Positions 28,776 to 36,699 of a DNA stretch of 61,918 nucleotides are shown in pieces (position 1 is the stretch's first letter; every line of letters starts with the position of its first letter). The position numbers were made by a program, and so were the translations under genes. The notes under the pieces were generated by a model that saw only the letters and a list, made by a program, of their open reading frames with translations, ran no database searches and was not told where the DNA came from. Source of the DNA: an uncultured Lachnospiraceae bacterium (GTDB lineage Bacteria > Bacillota > Clostridia > Lachnospirales > Lachnospiraceae); the NCBI GenBank assembly GCA_947574135.1, contig CANPIM010000010.1, positions 1 through 61,918 on the forward strand. Reading direction: 5' to 3'.

Positions 28776-31568
28776 ATGGAGGATACGTCTGAAAATAGAT
28801 TGCCTGGCGGTTTGCCCAAGCATATTATTACAGGGCTGTTGGCCCATGTAGACGCCGGAAAGACCACCCTGGCGGAGGCTATGCTCTACCAAAGCGGCAG
28901 TATTCGCAAGGCCGGCCGGGTGGACCATGGCAATGCGTTTCTGGACACGAATGCCATGGAGCGGGCCCGGGGGATTACCATTTTTTCCAAGCAGGCCAGG
29001 CTGAAGCTGGGAGAAATGGACATCACGCTCCTGGACACGCCGGGGCATGCGGATTTCTCTGCGGAGATGGAGCGGACCCTGCAGGTGCTGGACTATTCCG
29101 TATTGATTATCAGCGCTGCGGATGGGGTGCAGGGACAGGTGGATACTCTCTGGCGTCTGCTTGGACGCTACAAGGTTCCGGTATTTATCTTTGTGAATAA
29201 AATGGATCAGCCGGGGGCGGACAGGCTTGCACTTATGGAGCATCTGAAAGAGCGTCTGGGGGAGAACTGCGTATATTTTGGTCCGGATCAATCCAGGGAG
29301 GAATGGCTGGAGGATCTGGCGGTCTGCGAGGAGAGGCTGTTGGAGCAATATCTGGAGCAGGGGGAGATTTCACAGGGAGAGATTCCGAGATTGATTGCAG
29401 AGCGCAAGGTATTTCCCTGCTATTTTGGATCGGCCTTAAAAATGGAAGGAATTACAGAGCTTTTACAGGGGTTGGAGGCCTATACTCTGGAGAAAGCCTA
29501 TCCGGCGGATTTTGGAGCCCGGGTCTTTAAGATTGCCAGGGATGACCAGGGAAACCGGCTTACCTATTTAAAGGTGACCGGCGGGAGCCTGCGGGTGAAA
29601 ATGACCTTGACGAACCGGAGCCCGGGTCTTAAGGAGGAACAGATCTGGGAGGAAAAGACAGACCAGCTGCGGGTGTACTCCGGGGCCGGGTATGAGGCCG
29701 TGCAGGAGGTCAGGGCCGGAAGCATCTGTGCCGTGACAGGTCTTAGCCGGACCTATGCAGGGGAGGGGCTTGGCTGGGAGAGGGGGAGCTTGCGCCCTTT
29801 GCTGGAGCCTGTGCTCACCTATGAGATTCAGCTGCCGGAGGGCTGCGATGTACATAAAATGCTAAAGAATCTGCGCCAGCTGGAGGAGGAAGAGCCTATG
29901 CTCCATGTGGTGTGGGAGGAGGGGCTAGGGGAGATCCACGCCCAGGTCATGGGGCCGGTTCAGATGGAGATCCTGAAAAAACAGATTGAGGAGCGGTACG
30001 GCACGGAGGTGGAATTCGGGGCCGGAAGCATTGTATATAAAGAAACCATCCGGGAGCCTGTGGAGGGCGTGGGACATTTTGAGCCTCTGCGCCACTATGC
30101 GGAGGTGCATTTGCTGCTGGAGCCCGGGGAGCCGGGCAGCGGCCTGCAATTTGATACAGCCTGCAGCGAGGATCTCCTGGACAGAAACTGGCAGCGGCTG
30201 ATTTTGACCCATTTAGAGGAGAAAGTCCACCGGGGAGTGCTTACGGGGGCGGAGATAACGGATATGCGCATTACCCTTATGTCCGGACGGGCCCACAAAA
30301 AGCACACAGAGGGGGGAGATTTCCGCCAGGCCACCTACCGGGCAGTGCGCCAGGGGCTTCGGAGCGCTTCCTGTGTGCTTCTGGAGCCGATCTATGCCTT
30401 TGTGTTGGAGATTCCCTCTGAGAGGGTGGGACGGGCCATGGCGGATATTCAGCGCATGCAGGGCAGCTTTTCGCCTCCGGTTCAGGAGGGGGACAAGGCC
30501 TGGCTTAGAGGGAGCGCCCCGGTGGCTACCATGAGGGATTATGCCCGGGAAGTGACTGCCTATACCCGGGGAACCGGCCATCTGAGCTGTACCCTCCAGG
30601 GCTATGCGCCCTGCCACAATGAGGCGGAGGTGCGGGAGGCCTTGGCCTATGATCCGGAGGCGGATCTGGAGAATCCCACAGGGTCTGTATTCTGTGCCCA
30701 TGGGGCGGGTTTTGTGGTGCCCTGGGATCAGGTTCCCGCCTATATGCATCTGGAGAGCGTGGGAAAGGCCCATAGGAAGGAAGAGGACAGAGGGGAGCAA
30801 AGGCCGGAGGCTTCCGGGGCAGAGCCTGTGTCCCGGGGATACGATGAAAAAGAGCTCCAGGCTATTTTTGAGCGGACCTACGGACCCATCCGCCGTGGGC
30901 CCCGAAATACGGGAGCCATCTATGTAGGGCAGGAGCCTTGGGACAAAGCAGGGGAAGCACAGACCGAAAAGATGCCGGAAAGGCGGGGGAAAAAACCGGT
31001 TGGAGAGCAGAAGGAATATCTGCTGGTGGACGGCTACAATATTATTTTTGCCTGGGAGGAGCTAAAGGAGCTGGCCCAGCTTAATCTGGAGGCTGCCAGA
31101 GGCCGGCTGATGGATCTGCTCTGTGATTACCAGGGCTTTCGCCAGAATGAGCTGATACTAGTCTTTGATGCTTATAAGGTCAAGGGGAATCCCGGGGAGG
31201 TAAGCCGTTACCACAACATCTATGTGGTCTATACCCGGGAGGCGGAGACAGCGGATCAGTATATTGAAAAGACGGTCCATGAAATAGGAAAGAGGCATGG
31301 GGTAACAGTAGCCACCTCGGACGCCCTGGAGCAGGTGATTATACTGGGGCAGGGGGCCCGGCGCATGTCTGCACAGGATCTGCGGGAGGAGCTTGCGGCT
31401 GCCCGGATTGAGGTGCGGGAGGTGTGGAAGGAGCTGCGGGAGAGCGGGAGAAACACCTTATTTGATCATATGCCCGGCAATCTGCGGGAGGAATTGGAGC
31501 AGGTACGCCTGGGAAGAAAAGCCCTAGGAGAAAGGGGAAAACTCTTAGGCCCTGAAAGGAAAGGCTGA
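28776..31568 (+). CDS. TetM/EF-G-like ribosomal GTPase fused to a Rae1-like NYN (YacP) nuclease
   Basis: A 930-residue protein in two parts. Residues 1 to about 660 are a translational GTPase of the TetM/ribosome-protection type: AHVDAGKTT at 23-31, NAMERARGITIFSKQ, DTPGHADFS and NKMDQPGAD, followed by EF-G domains III-V. Residues about 745-915 are a YacP-type NYN nuclease domain: LLVDGYNIIFAWEEL, ILVFDAYKVKG, ETADQYIEKTV and VATSDALEQ, which keep the conserved acidic residues of Rae1, an endonuclease that cuts mRNA in the ribosomal A site. A low-complexity, charged linker joins them. The start is ATG 28776 (GGAAAGGG nine bases before). An ATG at 28746 lacks a site. Whether it gives tetracycline resistance is untested. 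Confidence 0.9.
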   Translation: MEDTSENRLPGGLPKHIITGLLAHVDAGKTTLAEAMLYQSGSIRKAGRVDHGNAFLDTNAMERARGITIFSKQARLKLGEMDITLLDTPGHADFSAEMERTLQVLDYSVLIISAADGVQGQVDTLWRLLGRYKVPVFIFVNKMDQPGADRLALMEHLKERLGENCVYFGPDQSREEWLEDLAVCEERLLEQYLEQGEISQGEIPRLIAERKVFPCYFGSALKMEGITELLQGLEAYTLEKAYPADFGARVFKIARDDQGNRLTYLKVTGGSLRVKMTLTNRSPGLKEEQIWEEKTDQLRVYSGAGYEAVQEVRAGSICAVTGLSRTYAGEGLGWERGSLRPLLEPVLTYEIQLPEGCDVHKMLKNLRQLEEEEPMLHVVWEEGLGEIHAQVMGPVQMEILKKQIEERYGTEVEFGAGSIVYKETIREPVEGVGHFEPLRHYAEVHLLLEPGEPGSGLQFDTACSEDLLDRNWQRLILTHLEEKVHRGVLTGAEITDMRITLMSGRAHKKHTEGGDFRQATYRAVRQGLRSASCVLLEPIYAFVLEIPSERVGRAMADIQRMQGSFSPPVQEGDKAWLRGSAPVATMRDYAREVTAYTRGTGHLSCTLQGYAPCHNEAEVREALAYDPEADLENPTGSVFCAHGAGFVVPWDQVPAYMHLESVGKAHRKEEDRGEQRPEASGAEPVSRGYDEKELQAIFERTYGPIRRGPRNTGAIYVGQEPWDKAGEAQTEKMPERRGKKPVGEQKEYLLVDGYNIIFAWEELKELAQLNLEAARGRLMDLLCDYQGFRQNELILVFDAYKVKGNPGEVSRYHNIYVVYTREAETADQYIEKTVHEIGKRHGVTVATSDALEQVIILGQGARRMSAQDLREELAAARIEVREVWKELRESGRNTLFDHMPGNLREELEQVRLGRKALGERGKLLGPERKG

Positions 31569-31604
31569 TAGATATAGGGAACACAGGAAAAGGAGGGATG
31601 GTGC

Positions 31605-32903
31605 TTGGGCTCCATAGTATTATTGGTGGTGCTGATTTTCTGGAACGCTGTGTTTGCCAGCGCGGAGATTGCAGTTATTTCTATGAATGAGACCCGCCTG
31701 CGGATGCTGGTGGAGGAGAAAAATAAAAAAGCCATACGGCTCAAGGCCTTGACAGATCAGCCGGCCCGGTTTCTGGCGACCATACAGGTGGCCATTACCC
31801 TGGCAGGACTGTTAAGCAGTGCCTTTGCGGCGGAAAATTTTGCAGGGCCTTTGGTGGAGAGTCTGCTTCTCTTAGGAGTGCCTGTGCCGGAGCCGGTGCT
31901 GCGCACGGTGGCTCTCTTTGGAATCACCTTGCTTCTGGCTTACTTTAATCTGGTGTTTGGAGAGCTGGTGCCAAAGCGGATTGCCATGAAGCGGGCGGAG
32001 GATCTGGCTCTTGGCCTGTCCGGCCTTCTGGGGGTGGTGTCCATTCTCTCTGCCCCTTTGGTAGCCTTGCTGACCTTGTCCACCAATGGAATTTTACGGC
32101 TTATGGGAATTGATCCCGGAGGAGATGAGGAGAAGCTTTCGGAGGAGGAGATCCGTATGATTTTGGCCCGGGGAAATGAGCAGGGGATTCTGGATGCCCA
32201 GGGAAGCAGGATTATACAGAACGTCTTTGAGTTTGACGATATAGAGGTGGAGCAGATCTGCGCCCACCGGGTGGATGTGGTAGTGCTCAATGGAGATGCA
32301 GAGCTAAAGGAATGGGATCAGGTTATATACGCCCACCGGTTCAATTATTTTCCCGTATACCGGGGCTATAAGGATAACGTCATAGGAATTTTGGATGCCA
32401 AAGGGTATCTTCGTATGGAAAATCGAACCAAGGAGCTGGTCATGGAGAAGTTTCTAAAGGAGCCCTATTTTGTCCCCACAGATATGAAGGCGGACAAGCT
32501 TCTTCAGGACATGCGCCAGCGAAAGGAATATTTTGCAGTGCTTTTGGATGAGTATGGAGGGATGGCCGGGGTCATCACCTCAAAGGATTTGATCGAGGAG
32601 CTGGTGGGAGAATTCTATGAAACCGGGGAGGCTGCCCCGGAAAAGATCCGGAAGCTTTCGGAAAGGACCTGGAGCATTCGGGGAGAGGCGCCTCTAAACG
32701 AGGTGGCGGAGGCTTTGGGGAGGGAGCTGCCCACAGATCGGTATGATACCTTCAACGGCCTTATCTGCGGGATCACCGGAAGAGTGCCGGGAAATGAGGA
32801 AAGCTTTGCCTGTGAGGGCTACGGCCTGCGGATTCACATTCATACGGTCTATGCGCATCGGGTTCAGGAGACCACGGTGGAGCTTGTGGAGAAAGAGATG
32901 TAG
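31605..32903 (+). CDS. CNNM/CorC-type transmembrane protein (hemolysin family)
   Basis: The 432-residue protein has an N-terminal membrane domain with about four helices (DUF21: FWNAVFASAEIAVISMNETR, FNLVFGELVPKRIA), a pair of CBS domains (about 190-320) and a C-terminal CorC_HlyC domain. Such proteins are linked to Mg2+/Co2+ efflux or ion homeostasis; the name hemolysin is historical. The start is TTG 31605, eight bases after AGGAGG. It follows the GTPase fusion by 37 bases, so they may be co-transcribed. Confidence 0.92.
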   Translation: MGSIVLLVVLIFWNAVFASAEIAVISMNETRLRMLVEEKNKKAIRLKALTDQPARFLATIQVAITLAGLLSSAFAAENFAGPLVESLLLLGVPVPEPVLRTVALFGITLLLAYFNLVFGELVPKRIAMKRAEDLALGLSGLLGVVSILSAPLVALLTLSTNGILRLMGIDPGGDEEKLSEEEIRMILARGNEQGILDAQGSRIIQNVFEFDDIEVEQICAHRVDVVVLNGDAELKEWDQVIYAHRFNYFPVYRGYKDNVIGILDAKGYLRMENRTKELVMEKFLKEPYFVPTDMKADKLLQDMRQRKEYFAVLLDEYGGMAGVITSKDLIEELVGEFYETGEAAPEKIRKLSERTWSIRGEAPLNEVAEALGRELPTDRYDTFNGLICGITGRVPGNEESFACEGYGLRIHIHTVYAHRVQETTVELVEKEM

Positions 32904-32967
32904 GGCTGCGAAAAACAGCGAAGTCACCAGCAGTGTCCAGTAAGGACGCGTTAAATAGGAGGTTGTC

Positions 32968-34107
32968 ATGAATAAAAAGGAGATTGCGGAAATAAAAAAG
33001 CAGTTTACACCGGAAAATTGTGCCATTACCCGGATCTGTGGCTGCTATGTGGACGGAGAAAAGAAGAAACGAACGGAGATGAAGGAGGCTTTTTTATCTC
33101 TGCCGGAGGAGGAGGCCTTTAAATATTTTGAGATCCTTAGAAAGGCTCTGTCCGGGACCCTGGGAAAAAACCTGATGAATCTGGAATTTCCCCTGGAAGC
33201 AGAGGCTAAGGGAGGAGCCCAGGAATTTTTGCTTCGGCTGCGAAACAGCCGGCTTACGGAGGAGGAGCTTCTGGAGGAGCTGTACGACCGGATCATTGCC
33301 TCCTATGCATATGGGGAGAATTATCTCATTCTGGTCATTCACGGGGCTTATGACATTCCGGGAAAGACCGCGGATAATCAGGAGCTCTTTGACGCCTCGG
33401 AGGAGGTGTATGAGTATCTGCTGTGCTGCATCTGTCCGGTAAAGCTGTCCAAGCCGGGCCTTTACTATAATATAGAAGAAAATTGTTTTCAGACCCGCTT
33501 AAGAGACTGGCTGGTGGATATGCCAGCCAGCGGCTTTTTGTTTCCGGCCTTTGAGGAGAGGAGCACAGACATTCACCGACTGCTCTACTATTCCAAGAAG
33601 CCGGAGGAGCTTCATGAGGAGTTGATTGAGGAGGTTTTTGGCTGTCCCCTTCCCATCTCGGCGGGAGGGCAAAAGGAAAATTTTCAGGTGCTGATGGAGG
33701 AGACCCTTGGGGAGGATCTCAGCTATGAGGCGGTAAAAACCATCCATGAGACCTTAAACACCTGGATCGAGGAGAAAAAGGAGGAGCCGGAGCCCTTGGA
33801 GCTCACCCGGGCAGAGGTGCGGCGGCTGTTTTCGGAGACGGGAGTTATGGATGAGGAGAAGCTTGAACAGTTTGAGCGCTCTTATGAGAGCTGCGCAGGG
33901 CCCCAGGGAACCCTGCAGGCCTCCAATGTGACCAGCACCCGGAAATTTGAGGTGAGAACTCCCAATGTGATGATTCAGGTAAATCCGGAATATATGGGGC
34001 TTCTGGAGACCAAGCTGGTGGATGGCCGGCTGTGTCTGGTGGTGCCTGTGGATGACCAGGTGGAGGTCAACGGAATGCCGGTGCCCACAGCCTTGAGGCA
34101 GGGGTAA
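32968..34107 (+). CDS. DUF4317 family protein
   Basis: The 379-residue soluble protein matches the clostridial DUF4317 family in MNKKEIAEIKKQFTPENCAI and ICGCYVDGEKKKRTEMKEAF. The protein has alternating acidic helices and no membrane segment. The family function is unknown. It lies before greA with a 51-base gap. GGAGG precedes the ATG. The 64-base gap upstream shares a short motif with the gap at 6765-6835. Confidence 0.85.
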   Translation: MNKKEIAEIKKQFTPENCAITRICGCYVDGEKKKRTEMKEAFLSLPEEEAFKYFEILRKALSGTLGKNLMNLEFPLEAEAKGGAQEFLLRLRNSRLTEEELLEELYDRIIASYAYGENYLILVIHGAYDIPGKTADNQELFDASEEVYEYLLCCICPVKLSKPGLYYNIEENCFQTRLRDWLVDMPASGFLFPAFEERSTDIHRLLYYSKKPEELHEELIEEVFGCPLPISAGGQKENFQVLMEETLGEDLSYEAVKTIHETLNTWIEEKKEEPEPLELTRAEVRRLFSETGVMDEEKLEQFERSYESCAGPQGTLQASNVTSTRKFEVRTPNVMIQVNPEYMGLLETKLVDGRLCLVVPVDDQVEVNGMPVPTALRQG

Positions 34108-34170
34108 AAAAGACAAAATGAACAGGCTTCCCTCAGTGGGGCAGCCGAGAGAGGATGGTTGGAGACAGAT

Positions 34171-34674
34171 ATGAGAGAGCAGCTGACAAAAAGCGATATT
34201 AAGAAAATTGAGGAGGAGATTGAGCACCGGAAGCTGGTGGTGCGCAAGGAGGCCATTGAGGCGGTAAAGGAGGCCCGGGCTCACGGGGATCTAAGCGAGA
34301 ATTTTGAGTATTACGCCGCCAAGCGGGAGAAAAATCAGAATGAGAGCCGGATTCGCTACCTGGAGCGGATGCTGCGCACGGCTGAGGTGGTTTCTGACGC
34401 ATCCCGGGAGGATGAGGTGGGCCTCAATAACCGGGTGACGCTGTATTTTGAGGAGGATGAGGAGGAAGAAATCTATAAGCTGGTCACCTCCATTCGGGGA
34501 AATTCTCTAAAAGGGATGATCAGCACGGAATCTCCCCTGGGAAAGGCCATCCTGGGCCGGAAGCTTGGGGAACGGGTACAGGTGAACGTGGAGGGGCAGG
34601 AGGGCTATTTTGTGGAAATCCGGGCCATTGATAAGACCCCGGGGGATGAGGAGGATAAAATCCGGGGCTTTTAG
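34171..34674 (+). CDS. greA: Transcription elongation factor GreA
   Basis: The 167-residue factor has the coiled-coil motif GDLSENFEYYAAKREKNQ that enters the RNA polymerase secondary channel, and a C-terminal FKBP-like domain (STESPLGKAILGRKLGERV). GreA stimulates cleavage of backtracked RNA. ATG 34171 follows a GGAG; a TTG at 34159 is possible but has no good site. Length is typical (about 158-165). The gene ends within a terminator-like repeat. Confidence 0.95.
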   Translation: MREQLTKSDIKKIEEEIEHRKLVVRKEAIEAVKEARAHGDLSENFEYYAAKREKNQNESRIRYLERMLRTAEVVSDASREDEVGLNNRVTLYFEEDEEEEIYKLVTSIRGNSLKGMISTESPLGKAILGRKLGERVQVNVEGQEGYFVEIRAIDKTPGDEEDKIRGF

Positions 34675-34706
34675 CATATAAAATGGAAAGAAAATCCCCG
34701 GATTTT
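34657..34706 (+). terminator. Terminator at the end of greA
   Basis: AAAATCCGGGG (34657-34667) and CCCCGGATTTT (34696-34706) are exactly complementary, with a loop of 28 bases and trailing T residues. The first arm overlaps the end of the greA coding region. Confidence 0.7.
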
Positions 34707-34718
34707 GACAAATAGCCC

Positions 34719-34747
34719 TTGCGATCCGGCAGATTTCGTGATACCAT
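34719..34747 (+). promoter_or_regulatory. Promoter of the lysine-riboswitch transcript
   Basis: TTGCGA (34719-34724) and TACCAT (34742-34747) are 17 bases apart and lie just before the riboswitch. The boxes are moderate matches. Confidence 0.5.
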
Positions 34748-34781
34748 AGGGCAATGGAACAACCAGAAAGCAGAATGTAAA

Positions 34782-34948
34782 AATGATAGAGGTGCAGCCT
34801 TCATCAGTACCACAGATCCAAGGGCAGGGAAAGCCGTCTGGGGAAAGGGAATGCTGCCGAAGGGGACCCGGATTTTCCCGGGAGGGGTTCTCTGGGCCGT
34901 CAGCAGAACATGCGGCGGACTGTCACACAGGTGTGGAGCGCTATCATT
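34782..34948 (+). promoter_or_regulatory. Lysine riboswitch (L box)
   Basis: The closing stem P1 is AATGATAG (34782-34789) with CTATCATT (34941-34948). Conserved blocks follow in the expected order: AGAGGTGC just inside P1, then AAAGGG...GCTGCCGAAGGG, GGCCGTCAGC, GGACTGTCA and GGAGCGCTATC. These match the well-known lysC leader of Bacillus. A terminator follows at 34975-35014, so lysine binding should switch transcription off. It controls the transporter gene that starts at 35064. The 389-base gap is therefore functional, not empty. Confidence 0.9.
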
Positions 34949-34974
34949 GGTGTTGGACGAGAATAAGGTCTTTT

Positions 34975-35014
34975 GCCATGAACGCGGTCATCCCCTGTTC
35001 ATGGCTTTTCATTT
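34975..35014 (+). terminator. Riboswitch-controlled terminator
   Basis: GCCATGAAC (34975-34983) pairs with GTTCATGGC (34997-35005), followed by TTTTCATTT. It is the expression platform of the lysine riboswitch. Confidence 0.85.
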
Positions 35015-35063
35015 GTACATAAAATCTGCATCTATCTACAAGAGAGAGAAAGAAGGGTATGTT

Positions 35064-36695
35064 ATGAATGTTTCAAGAACACGCAAGCTGCTGGGGGCAG
35101 CCTTTGTGATGGCCGTACTGCTGGCGGGATTTTCTTTTCCGGCTCTGGCCTCCGAGGGAGGGGAGTATGTGCCCTCTATGTATGCCACCTTCTGGGCGCT
35201 GATCCCGCCGGTTGTGGCTATCGGACTGGCTTTGATTACCAAGGAGGTATATTCCTCCCTGTTTGTGGGAATCCTGGTGGGCGGACTCTTTTACTCCGGA
35301 TTCAGCTTTGAGGGAACCGTGCTTCATATTTTCCAGGACGGTATTATTTCCGTGCTGTCAGATTCCTATAACGTGGGAATCCTGATTTTCCTGGTGATTT
35401 TGGGAGCCATGGTATCCCTTATGAACAAGGCGGGAGGCTCTGCAGCCTTTGGACGCTGGGCCAGCGAGCATATTAAGGGGCGGGTAGGCGCCCAGCTTGC
35501 CACGGTGGCTCTGGGAGTTTTGATTTTTATTGACGATTACTTTAACTGCCTTACTGTGGGAAGCGTGATGCGGCCGGTGACGGACAAGCACAACATTTCC
35601 CGGGCAAAGCTGGCCTATCTCATTGATGCCACGGCAGCGCCTGTCTGTATCATCGCGCCTATTTCCTCCTGGGCTGCAGCGGTTACCGGCTTTGTGGAGG
35701 GAGAGGATGGACTGGCTCTGTTTATCCGCGCCATTCCCTACAATTTTTATGCTCTGCTGACCATAGTTATGATGATTGCCCTGGCCGTGATGAACGTAGA
35801 TTTCGGCCTTATGAAGGTTCATGAGGACAATGCCAAGAAGGGAGATCTGTTTACCACATCGGATCGGCCCTATGGTGACGGACAGGCTCTGGAGCATGCG
35901 GGCAACGGAAGTGTAAAGGATCTGCTGATCCCCATTGTTACCCTGATTATCTGCTGTGTCATCGGTATGATTTATACGGGCGGCTTCTTTGCGGGAGAGA
36001 GCTTTGTGACAGCCTTCTCCAACTGTGACGCTTCTCTGGGACTGGCTCTTGGCAGCTTCTTTGGACTTGTGATTACGGTTATCCTGTATCTGGTACGCCG
36101 GGTTCTCTCCTTTAAGGAGTGTATGAACTGTATTCCCGAGGGCTTCCAGGCTATGGTGCCGGCCATCCTGATTCTAACCCTGGCCTGGTCCTTAAAGTCT
36201 ATGACAGACAGCCTGGGCGCTGCAGAATATGTGGAGGCTCTGGTAAAGGGCAGCGCTGACAGCCTTGTGGCCATTTTGCCGGCGATTATCTTTGTGGTGG
36301 GATGTCTGTTGGCCTTTGCCACAGGTACCTCCTGGGGAACCTTTGGCATCCTGATTCCCATTGTAGTGGAGGCCTTCTCCGCCACCAATCCGGCGCTTTT
36401 GACCATCTCTATTTCCGCCTGCATGGCGGGTGCGGTTTGCGGGGATCACTGCTCCCCCATTTCTGATACCACCATTATGGCGTCTGCAGGAGCCCAGTGC
36501 AACCATGTGAATCATGTGTCCACCCAGCTGCCCTATGCGGTGAGCGTGGCGGTGATTTCCTTTATCACCTATCTTGTGGCAGGATTTGTGCAGACTGCAT
36601 GGATTGCTCTGCCTGTGGGCGTGATTTTGATGCTGGGCTTCCTCTTTGCGATGAAAAACAGAAACAGCAATAAGGGAGAGGAGACATTGGCTTAG
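35064..36695 (+). CDS. NhaC-family transporter, probable lysine importer
   Basis: The 543-residue membrane protein begins with a hydrophobic leader ending ALASEGGEY and has about 12 further helices with the PF03553 motifs IFIDDYFNCLTVGSVMRPV, YLIDATAAPVCIIAPISSW and CGDHCSPISDTTI. The family is often called Na+/H+ antiporter NhaC. Because a lysine riboswitch and its terminator precede it, a role in lysine uptake is the most likely function; NhaC-type genes behind lysine riboswitches have been reported as lysine transporters. ATG 35064 follows AGAAGGG; longer in-frame starts fall inside the riboswitch and are rejected. Confidence 0.9.
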   Translation: MNVSRTRKLLGAAFVMAVLLAGFSFPALASEGGEYVPSMYATFWALIPPVVAIGLALITKEVYSSLFVGILVGGLFYSGFSFEGTVLHIFQDGIISVLSDSYNVGILIFLVILGAMVSLMNKAGGSAAFGRWASEHIKGRVGAQLATVALGVLIFIDDYFNCLTVGSVMRPVTDKHNISRAKLAYLIDATAAPVCIIAPISSWAAAVTGFVEGEDGLALFIRAIPYNFYALLTIVMMIALAVMNVDFGLMKVHEDNAKKGDLFTTSDRPYGDGQALEHAGNGSVKDLLIPIVTLIICCVIGMIYTGGFFAGESFVTAFSNCDASLGLALGSFFGLVITVILYLVRRVLSFKECMNCIPEGFQAMVPAILILTLAWSLKSMTDSLGAAEYVEALVKGSADSLVAILPAIIFVVGCLLAFATGTSWGTFGILIPIVVEAFSATNPALLTISISACMAGAVCGDHCSPISDTTIMASAGAQCNHVNHVSTQLPYAVSVAVISFITYLVAGFVQTAWIALPVGVILMLGFLFAMKNRNSNKGEETLA

Positions 36696-36699
36696 AAAT

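Noticed and set aside
28776..31568. Plain tetracycline resistance gene tet(M)-type
   Set aside because: The extra nuclease domain and the core-genome setting do not fit the mobile resistance genes; resistance is not supported by sequence alone.
34719..35063. N-terminal extension of the NhaC-type protein
   Set aside because: The open frame runs through the riboswitch and its terminator; ATG 35064 with a ribosome-binding site gives a normal family start.
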